Source of the DNA: a virus
Reading direction: 5' to 3' (one strand)
DNA: 49,992 bases
IMG/VR virus record: IMGVR_UViG_3300043449_000769
Location: 1-49,992 of that record
Shown: piece by piece, positions 40,683 through 47,217 of the stretch
How the letters are laid out: the number at the start of each line of letters is the position of its first letter
Numbering within the stretch: position 1 is the first letter of the stretch
Program-made: the position numbers and the translations under genes
Notes under the pieces: model-generated
Seen by the model: the letters and a program-made list of their open reading frames with translations, nothing else
Databases searched by the model: none
Told to the model about the DNA's origin: nothing

Positions 40683-41624
40683 TCAGTCGTCACCGGCCCA
40701 TTCAGCGATCACACCTGCAAGGTCCGCAGTGGGTGCTGGGGGAGCAGCTTCACGCTTCTTCTCGCGCTTGACTGGCTCCGCTACTGCGGCGGGGGCTGGG
40801 GCAGGGGCATCGTCGTCCGGGTCTTCACTGCGGGACACCTTCGGTTTCGGTGCTTCCTTCACGGGTTCCGGCTTGGGAGCAGCCTTGACTGGAGCCTTGG
40901 TCACGCCGTCCATCTGCGCCACGGTGATCTTGGTGTACGTCTCCGTCTCTGGGCGTGCTTGAGCAGCCACAACCTGCTGGTACTCTGCATCGCTTGTGTT
41001 GCGCATTGGGGAGAACAGCAGCTCCATGGAGTCGGCGTTGTCGTCGTAGCTGATCTTGGTCACCACGTTATCCGGGGACTCACCGTTGGCGATCAGGAAC
41101 TTGATGTAGCTCTCGAACGGGTGCACGTTGCCAGTGCCCTTGCCGAACAGCGATTTGGCCGGGATGTTGAACTGGTACACGTCACCCGATGGGTCGTTGG
41201 CAAGCAGTACGGAGATACGACGCTGGTAGCGGCACGCCTTGCTGCCATTCTCGCCGGAGCCTTTGACGTTCATCGGGCAGTCTGCGCAGTTGGCGTGTTG
41301 CGGGTCGGCCACGTTCTTCTCTGGTGCTTCCCCGAGGTTGGACCAGCAGTTGGGCATGGTTGGTTCTGCTTTGGGGTCGTACTTTTGCTCGTAGTACACG
41401 CGGGATACCTGCGGCAGTGCCCCGACGATGATTACGTCAAGCTCGCCACGGACAGCGTTGCCGACTTGCTCCCCGTTCACCAAGCGTTTGAACGTGCCGT
41501 TGGTGTTGGTCTGGATGCGTCGTACCATCGAGGTGGATGCGAGGGTCTGAGCCAGTTTACTCAGCTTGCGTTCACCGGACGTTACAACGTCGTTGTTACC
41601 GAAAATGCTTACTTCTTTAGTCAT
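40683..41624 (-). CDS. Possible ssDNA-binding protein (acidic tail)
   Basis: A 313-residue protein with TAGGAG before the ATG. The core (about 1-215) contains a Cys cluster ('MPNCWSNLG', 'ANCADCPMN', 'KACRYQRR') that may bind zinc, and beta-rich segments. The C-terminal 80 residues are a disordered Pro/Ala/Lys linker ending in 'AGVIAEWAGDD'. A core followed by a flexible linker and a short acidic tip with an aromatic residue is the plan of phage single-strand-binding proteins such as T7 gp2.5. The operon context (helicase, primase, polymerase) agrees. The family itself is not recognised. Confidence 0.5.
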   Translation of the reverse strand: MTKEVSIFGNNDVVTSGERKLSKLAQTLASTSMVRRIQTNTNGTFKRLVNGEQVGNAVRGELDVIIVGALPQVSRVYYEQKYDPKAEPTMPNCWSNLGEAPEKNVADPQHANCADCPMNVKGSGENGSKACRYQRRISVLLANDPSGDVYQFNIPAKSLFGKGTGNVHPFESYIKFLIANGESPDNVVTKISYDDNADSMELLFSPMRNTSDAEYQQVVAAQARPETETYTKITVAQMDGVTKAPVKAAPKPEPVKEAPKPKVSRSEDPDDDAPAPAPAAVAEPVKREKKREAAPPAPTADLAGVIAEWAGDD

Positions 41625-41633
41625 AGCTCGCTC

Positions 41634-42035
41634 CTATTTAGCGGTTGGTTTGCGTACAGATATTACGTATTCGTTGTTGGACTGCAGTCCGGGCGGGACT
41701 GACTCTGGGTTGTCCGCCAAGAATTCTTTTAGTGCGGTGTTGTTGATGCGCTTCTCCAGCAGGAACCCTGCGTTGTTGTCGTGAATAAACTTGTACATAG
41801 CATCCCAGTCGCTGGTCCAATAACGCGACGACAGGCGTCGGCTGATGGTGCCCTCTGGGGTCTTGATGCTGTCGAGGTTGTCAGCGGCACAGAAATCCAG
41901 CATTTTGTTGCTGACCATCTGCATCTGCTCTTTGAAGCGGTCGATCTCTTCCTCGTGTTCTTTGATCTTGGAGCGAATCTTCAAGTAGATCGCAACCAGT
42001 TTATCGGCGGTCAGGCCGTCTATTGAGTCACTCAT
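41634..42035 (-). CDS. Coiled-coil protein of replication operon, unknown
   Basis: A 133-residue protein after GGAGG. The first 45 residues form a coiled coil ('VAIYLKIRSKIKEHEEEIDR'), followed by 'CAADNLDSIKTPEGTISRRL' and a compact region with 'WDAMYKFIHDNNAGFLLEKR'. The plan of a coiled coil plus a 'TPEGTI' beta element resembles small Gam-like or Gp157-like phage proteins, but the match is too weak to name. Located directly upstream of the putative SSB gene. Confidence 0.65.
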   Translation of the reverse strand: MSDSIDGLTADKLVAIYLKIRSKIKEHEEEIDRFKEQMQMVSNKMLDFCAADNLDSIKTPEGTISRRLSSRYWTSDWDAMYKFIHDNNAGFLLEKRINNTALKEFLADNPESVPPGLQSNNEYVISVRKPTAK

Positions 42036-42064
42036 AGTGCCTCCATGTTGGGGTTGAGTTTGGG

Positions 42065-42092
42065 AGTTTACCTACGTCTTTGACAATGTCAA
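42065..42092 (-). promoter_or_regulatory. Leftward promoter with palindrome over the -35
   Basis: Read leftward: TTGACA (42087-42092), a 16-base spacer, TAAACT (42065-42070), located before the 41634-42035 gene. The -35 is one arm of the palindrome TTGACA-A-TGTCAA (42080-42092), so a dimeric regulator could block it. It would give separate control to the genes from 42035 leftward. Confidence 0.5.
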
Positions 42093-43649
42093 CTATTTAG
42101 TGTCAACTTCTTGTCGATATAGGTCAATTATTTTTGTGTGACTGTGTATGTTTTGTTGGAGCATGGTGTACAGCTTGGCTTCTACTGGGCTTCCTTGGAT
42201 ATGCACTATCGTCATCGGATTGTGCTGCCCGGGACGGTTGATGCGTGCGTTGGCCTGCAAGTAAGTCTCTACGCTGGTAACCGGAGCGTACCAAATAATA
42301 GTGTTTGCTGCGGTAAGGGTAAGCCCGTGGGATGCCGCTTGTGGCTGGATAACAAGAACGTGTGGGTCTGGTTTCTCTTGGAAGTTCTGGATGATCCGCG
42401 CCCGGTTGTTGACTGACACACTGCCGGAAATCACATCGTTGGTTATCTTGTGCTTGGTCAGGAACTCGCTCAGCAGGTTTATGGTATGCGTGAACGGCAC
42501 GAACACAAGCACCTTGTGCGATGACTCCTCGATTACCTCAAGCACCACGTTCAGTCTGTTGCTTACGTCGAACTCTACGACCCCTCCAGTATCCGAGTAG
42601 ACCGCACCCCCTGATATTTGCAACAGCTTGTTGAGGTTGGTAGCTGCATTGACGGACGTGATCTGCTCACCCGCCGCTTCACATGTCATCTGATTTTTCA
42701 GCTTGGTGTAGTACGTCTGCTGCATGGGGGTCAGCGGGGCGTCACGTTCTACAAACGTCAATGGGGGCAGGTCAAGGCACTGGTCTTTCTCGAAACGGAT
42801 CGCAGGTTGCAACATGGTGTGAACGATCTTGTCTGCGGTGTTGCGCGGCTTCCACAAGAACTCGGTGACCTTGTACATCACCATGTCCCGGAACTGCCCG
42901 AAGTATTTCGGTGCCCCTGCGGGGTTAATCAGTTTGGCCAACCCATACGCATCCAAGGGGGATTGTGCTGCTGGAGTACCTGTAAGCATCCACAGCCACT
43001 CTACGTGACTCATGATTTCGTTCAACACTTTCCAACGATTTGTCTTGACGTTCTTATAGGCAGAGGCTTCGTCAACAACCACCATGTCAAAGCCGCCCTT
43101 GATGATCTCGTCCTTTATCACCGCCACGCCGTCAAAGTTGATGATGACGAACTCAGACTTGGCGTTGAGTATCTTGCGCCGCGCTGTGGCATCTCCGTGG
43201 GCTACAGAGCAGCTACGGTGCATAGCGAACTTGAACAGGTCTTGCTGCCACGCCGACTTCATAATCGACAGTGGGCATATCACCAGTACGCGTTTGATGG
43301 CGTTGATCTTCATCAAGTAGTCCACTGCCCATATCACGCTGGCAGTCTTACCTGTACCCTGCTCGTTGAAGCAGAATGCTTTTTTGCGGAGTGTCAAAAA
43401 CCCGGAAGTTTCTTTCTGGTGTGCGAACGGTGAGAACTTCCCTGTCCACGCGTAATCCCTGAGTATAGGGGATGGTGAAGTCTTGAGACCGATAGCCGCC
43501 AGTGCTTGCGCTTCTGCCAACCCCCAATGGATAGCCACCTCAAACAGTCCATCCGTCTCACGGAGCACCTTGGATTTCTTGATGCGTTCCGTAATGAGGT
43601 GCGGTTGCTTGGTCTTCACCAACACCACTGCGTCGTTCACGATTTCCAT
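42093..43649 (-). CDS. SNF2-type DNA helicase/translocase
   Basis: A 518-residue superfamily 2 ATPase. Motif I NEQGTGKT (about 95-102), Ia 'RVLVICPLSIMKSAWQQDL', motif II VVVDEAS (about 190-196, DEAS in place of DEAH), motif III LTGTPAAQSP (about 222-231). The C-terminal RecA-like domain has 'KVLVFVPFTHTINLLSEF', 'QAASHGLTLTAANTIIWY' and motif VI 'QANARINRPGQ'. Phage proteins of this class act in replication, recombination or displacement of bound proteins. Start overlaps the HNH gene stop (TAATG). Confidence 0.9.
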   Translation of the reverse strand: MEIVNDAVVLVKTKQPHLITERIKKSKVLRETDGLFEVAIHWGLAEAQALAAIGLKTSPSPILRDYAWTGKFSPFAHQKETSGFLTLRKKAFCFNEQGTGKTASVIWAVDYLMKINAIKRVLVICPLSIMKSAWQQDLFKFAMHRSCSVAHGDATARRKILNAKSEFVIINFDGVAVIKDEIIKGGFDMVVVDEASAYKNVKTNRWKVLNEIMSHVEWLWMLTGTPAAQSPLDAYGLAKLINPAGAPKYFGQFRDMVMYKVTEFLWKPRNTADKIVHTMLQPAIRFEKDQCLDLPPLTFVERDAPLTPMQQTYYTKLKNQMTCEAAGEQITSVNAATNLNKLLQISGGAVYSDTGGVVEFDVSNRLNVVLEVIEESSHKVLVFVPFTHTINLLSEFLTKHKITNDVISGSVSVNNRARIIQNFQEKPDPHVLVIQPQAASHGLTLTAANTIIWYAPVTSVETYLQANARINRPGQHNPMTIVHIQGSPVEAKLYTMLQQNIHSHTKIIDLYRQEVDTK

Positions 43650-43915
43650 TACTTCACCGAGTTGTCTTTGTTCCGTGCGTATCCACGGTTTGCGCTTACT
43701 GGTTTAACCCGCAGGTTACCTGTGTTGGTGCCACCGCCCTTGGACAGAGGCTTTACGTGGTCAACGTCTTTGCCATCTCCCTTGTGCACCTTGCCTTTGC
43801 GCTCCATCTCCCGGCGGGCCTTGTTGCGTTTGGCGCGGTTCTTCTTCTGTTCTTCTGTGCCTTGGTACTGCTCGTATTCTTTCTTGTAAGGGCGGGGCTT
43901 GTTTACATAGGGCAT
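43649..43915 (-). CDS. Small HNH nuclease
   Basis: An 88-residue basic protein preceded by AGGAG. An N-terminal Lys/Arg/Glu-rich helix is followed by the HNH core 'DVDHVKPLSKGGGTNTGNLR' with D-H, N and N/R ligands and 'VSANRGYARN'. Unlike the homing endonucleases in the virion module it has no extra DNA-binding domain and is coupled by overlap with the helicase gene. It could serve in packaging, recombination or host DNA breakdown, or be a resident homing-type gene. Confidence 0.85.
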   Translation of the reverse strand: MPYVNKPRPYKKEYEQYQGTEEQKKNRAKRNKARREMERKGKVHKGDGKDVDHVKPLSKGGGTNTGNLRVKPVSANRGYARNKDNSVK

Positions 43916-43917
43916 GG

Positions 43918-44580
43918 CTATCTCCTGTTATGTTCGCATGTGGTGACTGGACAGAACTTGCACAACGGACCGGAATTGGCGTTCCACACCCCGGTGCTTT
44001 CCGCTACCGATAGTCTATCCAGTTCCGGCGTAAATGTAGCGAAGTACGATTTGCTCAGGTCGGAGGTATGCTCCTTCTTCACGAACTCGTTACTGACTAC
44101 GAAAGCAAGGGCAGACTTCAACTTCCGCAGTTGGGGGAAGCGAGTAAACACTGCTGCTGCCAGAATGTCCAATTGTTTGGTGTCTGCATACTTCGCGTTC
44201 TTGCTGGTCTTGTAGTCCACCAAGTAGCCGGTGTCCCCGTTGATAATCAGCAGGTCCGCAATACCCCTCCACCATACCTCCTCCCCGAAGAACTCGCAGG
44301 GTAGGTAGCCGGTGTCACTGAGTTCCACGCCCAGCTTCAACTCGCAGTGCTTCTCTCCGGGGATAGCCAGCAGTGCGTCGAGTGTCTTCTGCATGTAGCT
44401 GAACCGGGCTGGCAGCGGTGTGCCTGCAGACACGTAGTCCTCCGCAGCTTTGTGCGCTTCGTTACCGTAGATGGTGGCTTCGCTGCCCACATCCTTCACA
44501 TCCTTGAGCACCTTCAGGTGGTAGTACTTCTTTGCGCACTGCTCGAATGTTTTCAAGCTGCTGTAGGACCATGTAGTCAT
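43918..44580 (-). CDS. PD-(D/E)XK exonuclease (Cas4/RecB-like)
   Basis: 220 residues from ATG 44580, 1 base after the upstream stop. RecB/Cas4 pattern: 'SYSSLKTFEQCAKKYYHLKV' with a first Cys, 'GNEAHKAAEDYV' with His, then 'WWRGIADLLIINGDTGYLVD' giving Asp and the catalytic 'VDYKTSK' (D-x-K). Three Cys at the end ('LCKFCPVTTCEHNRR') complete a likely 4Fe-4S cluster. Such nucleases resect DNA ends and serve recombination. The neighbouring SNF2 helicase and HNH gene support a recombination or replication role. Confidence 0.88.
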   Translation of the reverse strand: MTTWSYSSLKTFEQCAKKYYHLKVLKDVKDVGSEATIYGNEAHKAAEDYVSAGTPLPARFSYMQKTLDALLAIPGEKHCELKLGVELSDTGYLPCEFFGEEVWWRGIADLLIINGDTGYLVDYKTSKNAKYADTKQLDILAAAVFTRFPQLRKLKSALAFVVSNEFVKKEHTSDLSKSYFATFTPELDRLSVAESTGVWNANSGPLCKFCPVTTCEHNRR

Positions 44581-44581
44581 C

Positions 44582-44938
44582 TTATGCCTCGTCAAATAGG
44601 TCTAGCTGAACAGTAAGGGGCAGTGGGGTAGTGCTGGGGCGGTCGTCGGTTCCTGTGTTGCGTTGCTCATACGCTATTAGGAACATCAGGCAACAGGCAG
44701 CGTGCCACAAGTGGCTGTACCCTGTCTCCTTGTCCTTTGACTCTCCACCCCACCACGCCCACATGTGACGCATCAAGGCACTGAACCCCCTGCTCCATGA
44801 CATACCTTTCTCCCAATTGCGTGGGGAGTACTTGCGAGCACCAAACGTAAGCACCACTGCGAGTGCGATCAGCATCTCAGGAGCGATAAGATTCATTTGC
44901 ATCTTGTCTTTGTCGTGCTTGTTACCTTCAGTTTTCAT
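44582..44938 (-). CDS. dATP/dGTP diphosphohydrolase-like protein
   Basis: 118 residues from ATG 44938, set by the strong repeated leader (GGAGGGGAAAACAAA). The core 'NKHDKDKMQMNLIAPEML', 'FGARKYSPRNWEKGMSWSRG', 'ALMRHMWAWWGGESKDKETG' and 'HLWHAACCLMFLIAYEQ' fits phage proteins described as dATP/dGTP diphosphohydrolase N-terminal domain (DUF5664-type). Charged E/D/H residues on helices would bind nucleotide and metal. It may shape the nucleotide pool for replication. No other base-modification genes are visible in the window, so a modified genome is not indicated. Confidence 0.78.
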   Translation of the reverse strand: MKTEGNKHDKDKMQMNLIAPEMLIALAVVLTFGARKYSPRNWEKGMSWSRGFSALMRHMWAWWGGESKDKETGYSHLWHAACCLMFLIAYEQRNTGTDDRPSTTPLPLTVQLDLFDEA

Positions 44939-45224
44939 TTTGTTTTCCCCTCCTTCCCGCTGTTTCAATTTCGTTTGTGTATTTGATCCGGCCATAAAAG
45001 CCAACGTCATTTTTGTTATGGAACAAATGATCAGGTAACGTGGCACCTCTGGGTCTTTTTTTTATTTCACACAACATAATTGATGTGCATCCCTCTTCCT
45101 TCAGCATATTGAACACATTTTCGGCAATATCCTTATCGAAATAAAACCCATCGACAGAGCCTGTTACGCAGTCCCATATCATCCAAAGTGGTTTTTTATT
45201 CATTACTTTTATGTTGTCTTTCAT
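44928..45224 (-). CDS. Small protein of the coupled gene chain, unknown
   Basis: 98 residues from ATG 45224, which lies in the 30-bp repeated start module. It reads 'MNKKPLWMIWDCVTGSVDGF', 'DKDIAENVFNMLKEEGCTSI' and 'KKRPRGATLPDHLFHNKNDV', a small alpha/beta protein with no known motif. The DNA is AT-rich (20 of 60 GC at 45061-45120), unlike the surrounding replication genes. Its stop lies 11 bases inside the next gene, whose start module it encodes in another frame. Function unknown. Confidence 0.72.
   Translation of the reverse strand: MKDNIKVMNKKPLWMIWDCVTGSVDGFYFDKDIAENVFNMLKEEGCTSIMLCEIKKRPRGATLPDHLFHNKNDVGFYGRIKYTNEIETAGRRGKQNEN
44936..44955 (-). repeat. Repeated start module, copy 1
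   Basis: Leftward AAGGAGGGGAAAACAAAATG, giving Shine-Dalgarno and start codon for the diphosphohydrolase-like gene. The same 20 bases occur at 45222-45241 and 45443-45462. Here the upstream gene reads it in a different frame (ends KQNEN) than at the other two sites. Confidence 0.9.
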
Positions 45225-45241
45225 TTTGTTTTCCCCTCCTT
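45212..45241 (-). repeat. Repeated start module, copy 2 (30-bp identity with copy 3)
   Basis: Identical over 30 bases to 45433-45462. It covers the Shine-Dalgarno, the start codon and the first codons (MKDN) of the 44928-45224 gene, and the last codons (KEGKTK) of the gene upstream. Confidence 0.92.
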
Positions 45242-45445
45242 CACCACAACTATGAGTTGTGATTCGTTGTATATATGCAAGGCTCCCCTGACTTCTGGAA
45301 CTGTACACTCTACGACTACACGGGTTTCTCCGCTGAGTGTTTTGAAAACCGCCACAACCACGCCGGGCCATTTATACCCAACAACTTTTTCTACTTCGGC
45401 ACCTACTTGCATAACGTATCGCTCCATTACCGTGTTGTCTTTCAT
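45221..45445 (-). CDS. Small beta-type protein of the chain, unknown
   Basis: 74 residues from ATG 45445. 'RYVMQVGAEVEKVVGYKWPG', then 'VVVAVFKTLSGETRVVVECT' and 'VRGALHIYNESQLIVV' form an all-beta SH3-like barrel with a Gly-Pro turn, a pattern I have seen in short phage proteins without known function. It ends VVKEGKTK, which is the coding reading of the repeated module. ATGA overlaps on both ends show tight coupling. Confidence 0.75.
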   Translation of the reverse strand: MKDNTVMERYVMQVGAEVEKVVGYKWPGVVVAVFKTLSGETRVVVECTVPEVRGALHIYNESQLIVVVKEGKTK

Positions 45446-45462
45446 TTTGTTTTCCCCTCCTT
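45433..45462 (-). repeat. Repeated start module, copy 3
   Basis: Thirty bases identical to 45212-45241, holding the Shine-Dalgarno and ATG of the 45221-45445 gene and the KEGKTK end of the 45442-45672 gene. A shorter, altered copy (TTTCATTTTGTTTT at 45783-45796) lies inside the 45665-45925 gene without a Shine-Dalgarno. Confidence 0.92.
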
Positions 45463-45672
45463 CCATCCCTGCTTGATTTTATGCTTGTCGTTGTTTATCA
45501 CAAATGCGCGTTGCTTCAGCGGGTTATATACGGTCTCCCCGATCTGTGCCTCGTAGACGACCCCGCCCCGTTTTCTAAATGCCGCGACTTGATCCGGTAT
45601 GTCCGCGAACCATGCCTCCTTCTCCCTCGCGTGACTGTCTGTCATCGTGTGATACACCTTACCTTTAATCAT
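45442..45672 (-). CDS. Small protein of the chain, unknown
   Basis: A 76-residue protein starting 'IKGKVYHTMTDSHAREKEAW' with 'FADIPDQVAAFRKRGGVVYE' and 'ETVYNPLKQRAFVINNDKHK', ending GWKEGKTK. A small alpha/beta fold is likely; no motif recognised. The start overlaps the upstream gene by 8 bases and the end by ATGA with the next. The shared KEGKTK terminus comes from the DNA module, not necessarily from protein function. Confidence 0.72.
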   Translation of the reverse strand: MIKGKVYHTMTDSHAREKEAWFADIPDQVAAFRKRGGVVYEAQIGETVYNPLKQRAFVINNDKHKIKQGWKEGKTK

Positions 45673-45925
45673 TTCGTTTTATCTCCCGCTTTCGTTGTGC
45701 AATGGCAAGTTGTGCTTGCAGCAGTTCGTTTTTTCCTTCCGTGTAACATTCAAAACAGATAAAGCCGTTGGAGTGTAAATGTTTCATTTTGTTTTGGGTT
45801 TGCTTTCCCTCGCGCTTACACTGTTTGCAAACTACAGTTATCCTTATCAAACCTGCGAGATAGTATGCTTTTGATTTCCGTGCTTTCGGAACTGCGGATA
45901 GCAGGGATTCCCCCATTTTTCTCAT
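45665..45925 (-). CDS. Small zinc-finger-like protein
   Basis: 86 residues from ATG 45925 with GGAGG 9 bases upstream. It holds CKQC and CFEC, 25 residues apart, typical of a zinc ribbon, with a basic N-terminus ('KARKSKAYYLAGLIR') and a helical, Lys/Arg-rich end. It may bind nucleic acid. Coupled by ATGA to the Cys-rich gene upstream. A degenerate copy of the repeated start module lies inside it. Confidence 0.75.
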   Translation of the reverse strand: MRKMGESLLSAVPKARKSKAYYLAGLIRITVVCKQCKREGKQTQNKMKHLHSNGFICFECYTEGKNELLQAQLAIAQRKREIKRND

Positions 45926-46116
45926 TTCGTTTCCTCCGGCAGCTGCGTAGGTTGATGACACGCCTCATCATGTGCGCACTCATTACCGTCGCTGCCAATG
46001 TTGCGGCACCAGTTGAGTTCAGCAGAACATGCTTCAAACTCTTGGTCACACACCGGTGACATGCAGATGTTCTTTAGCTCGCACACGCATGTTCGTTCTT
46101 TCGTGTACGTAGTCAT
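45922..46116 (-). CDS. Small Cys-rich protein, unknown
   Basis: 64 residues from ATG 46116; a GTG at 46125 is an alternative. Seven Cys are spread over 50 residues (CVC, C, C, C, C, C pattern) with acidic residues and His, which suits metal binding or disulfide bonds. No family recognised. It is joined by ATGA to the membrane protein upstream and to the zinc-finger gene downstream. The end PEETK encodes the next gene's GGAGG ribosome site. Confidence 0.7.
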   Translation of the reverse strand: MTTYTKERTCVCELKNICMSPVCDQEFEACSAELNWCRNIGSDGNECAHDEACHQPTQLPEETK

Positions 46117-46280
46117 ACGTACCACCCCGACAATAACGGAAACGTAAAAAACACTGCCGCCACGATAGCCGCCAGCGAAGTCAACCCAAACACTACGCCT
46201 GCAGGAGTAGTGTCAGACTCTTGCATCGCCAGCGCAGCAAGCACGCCGAAACCGAACCCGATCATGATTGACTCATTCAT
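46113..46280 (-). CDS. Small membrane protein, 55 residues
   Basis: Found by direct translation. It opens MNESIMIGFGFGVLAALAMQ, giving a first membrane segment, then a short polar loop (ESDTTPAG), then a second segment ('FGLTSLAAIVAAVFFTFPLL') and SGWYV. A strong AGGAGGGGG lies just upstream. Its stop and the next start share ATGA, and its own start overlaps the upstream stop in the same way. A two-segment phage membrane peptide outside the lysis cassette may act on host membrane or superinfection; the role is unknown. Confidence 0.75.
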   Translation of the reverse strand: MNESIMIGFGFGVLAALAMQESDTTPAGVVFGLTSLAAIVAAVFFTFPLLSGWYV

Positions 46281-46477
46281 CTTGCCCCCTCCTTAGTATG
46301 TCCACTTCGCTCTTTGCCCGGCACAGCTCGGCCCACGGGTTTATCAGTTCTCTCCAGTTCATGCTTGTCTCCTCTGTGTTTAACTCGGTTCCACCCAATA
46401 ATGTAGTTACGACTCTTGCCCTGCAGTAGTTCCCGATCCTCTTTGTCTGGGGTGTTGCTGGGTCGTTTGCATTGCAT
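46277..46477 (-). CDS. Small basic protein of the chain, overlapping frame
   Basis: 66 residues from ATG 46477 with GGAGAGAG 4 bases upstream. 'MQCKRPSNTPDKEDRELLQG' and 'KSRNYIIGWNRVKHRGDKHE' read like a real folded basic protein, and the end HTKEGAR encodes the next gene's Shine-Dalgarno and joins it by ATGA, as elsewhere in the chain. It overlaps the end of the 46407-46580 gene by 71 bases in another frame. The C-terminal 25 residues are less protein-like. Function unknown. Confidence 0.55.
   Translation of the reverse strand: MQCKRPSNTPDKEDRELLQGKSRNYIIGWNRVKHRGDKHELERTDKPVGRAVPGKERSGHTKEGAR
46294..46321 (-). repeat. 28-bp direct repeat (copy 1; copy 2 at 47182-47209)
   Basis: The same 28 bases occur just upstream of the start codons of the 46113-46280 and 46735-47163 genes. 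Both copies are followed leftward by a G-rich ribosome-binding site. In copy 1 they code part of PGKERSGHT in the 66-residue gene. Confidence 0.9.
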
Positions 46478-46580
46478 CCATCTCTCTCCAGAAATCGGTG
46501 TCCACGGGTCGTGGCTTGTTGTTCAGTGGCGGCAGTGCTTTGAGGCGCTGCATGAAGTTGTTCCACTCGGTGTTAGTCAT
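46407..46580 (-). CDS. Small protein of the chain, 57 residues
   Basis: Found by direct translation from ATG 46580, which overlaps the upstream stop (TGATG). It reads 'MTNTEWNNFMQRLKALPPLN' and 'NKPRPVDTDFWREMDAM', then a Gln/Gly/Thr-rich tail. The first 37 residues look like a real helical protein; the tail looks out-of-frame in character. Either it is a true gene whose end overlaps the following gene, or an indel has separated it from the 46277-46477 frame. Function unknown. Confidence 0.55.
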   Translation of the reverse strand: MTNTEWNNFMQRLKALPPLNNKPRPVDTDFWREMDAMQTTQQHPRQRGSGTTAGQES

Positions 46581-46738
46581 CACTCATCGCCCCCATCGTT
46601 CTTATTCTTCAACGCTATCTCAATGTCTACCGCTACTGCGTAGACGCCTTCGTATAATCGGGAGTCGGTGATCGTGATGTTGGACTTGATGATGTCCTCA
46701 ATTTCTTCTAGTGTCAGTCCGATAAACTGCTTATTCAT
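46580..46738 (-). CDS. Small acidic helical protein, 52 residues
   Basis: Found by direct translation: 'MNKQFIGLTLEEIEDIIKSN', 'ITITDSRLYEGVYAVAVDIE' and a charged end (KNKNDGGDE). GGAAGGAAA lies before the ATG, which overlaps the upstream stop by ATGA. Probably a helix-strand-helix fold; no family recognised. Its end DGGDE is read from a G-rich ribosome-site element resembling the one before the 47163 start. Confidence 0.68.
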   Translation of the reverse strand: MNKQFIGLTLEEIEDIIKSNITITDSRLYEGVYAVAVDIEIALKNKNDGGDE

Positions 46739-47163
46739 TTTCCTTCCCCCACAACCGGATCGCCGTTGTCATCTATCTGCACTATCGGTCGCCCTCTAAG
46801 CTTATGGAGGTGCATACCATCCTCAAGCTGCAACTTCCAGTCCGGGGCACTGTGCCAACCTAGCACCACGTAGCGCTTCAGGTCCGCCTCGAAGTATGTC
46901 TCGCAAGCTATCTTGAACTTCACCACTTCATCATGCGGCGCATCGGGGGGCAGCTTGAACGAACGTGCTATGACCATCGTTGAGACTCTCATTTCCCTAC
47001 TCCTCTCCCTCCACAGTCTGTTAACAAAGCTATATAGGTCAAGCGGGGTTATCACCAGAATCATCCGGCCCTCCGAGTCCTCGTACATGTTTTCGTACAT
47101 GGCGTTCTTCTCCAGCGCGTCCAGAAATTTGGCGCAGTCCATAAACGTATCGCGCTCACTCAT
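46735..47163 (-). CDS. Protein of the chain, 142 residues, unknown
   Basis: Starts 'SERDTFMDCAKFLDALEKNA', continues with 'SEGRMILVITPLDLYSFVNR' and 'VSTMVIARSFKLPPDAPHDE', and ends with 'YVVLGWHSAPDWKLQLEDGM'. Mixed alpha/beta, soluble. No catalytic motif seen. A G-rich site (AAGGGGG) lies about 12 bases before the ATG, and the 28-bp repeat lies just upstream. The end GEGK joins the next gene by ATGA. Function unknown. Confidence 0.75.
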   Translation of the reverse strand: MSERDTFMDCAKFLDALEKNAMYENMYEDSEGRMILVITPLDLYSFVNRLWRERSREMRVSTMVIARSFKLPPDAPHDEVVKFKIACETYFEADLKRYVVLGWHSAPDWKLQLEDGMHLHKLRGRPIVQIDDNGDPVVGEGK

Positions 47164-47181
47164 CGCTCATCGCCCCCTTCG

Positions 47182-47209
47182 TAGTATGTCCACTTCGCTC
47201 TTTGCCCGG
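47182..47209 (-). repeat. 28-bp direct repeat (copy 2 of 46294-46321)
   Basis: Exact second copy, lying in the short gap between the 47218-47673 and 46735-47163 genes. No gene needs to be translated through it here, so the identity is more likely a copied leader than conserved protein. Confidence 0.9.
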
Positions 47210-47217
47210 TTTGCGCT

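Noticed and set aside
44582-44938. Evidence for a modified-base (diaminopurine) genome
   Set aside because: Only a dATP/dGTP diphosphohydrolase-like gene is seen; no PurZ-like synthetase or other modification gene occurs in the window.
46273-46362. 29-codon frame starting MNWRELINPW with an AGAGGAGA site
   Set aside because: Protein-like and with a ribosome site, but very short and fully inside the 66-residue frame, which has the better ATGA joint. Left as unproven.
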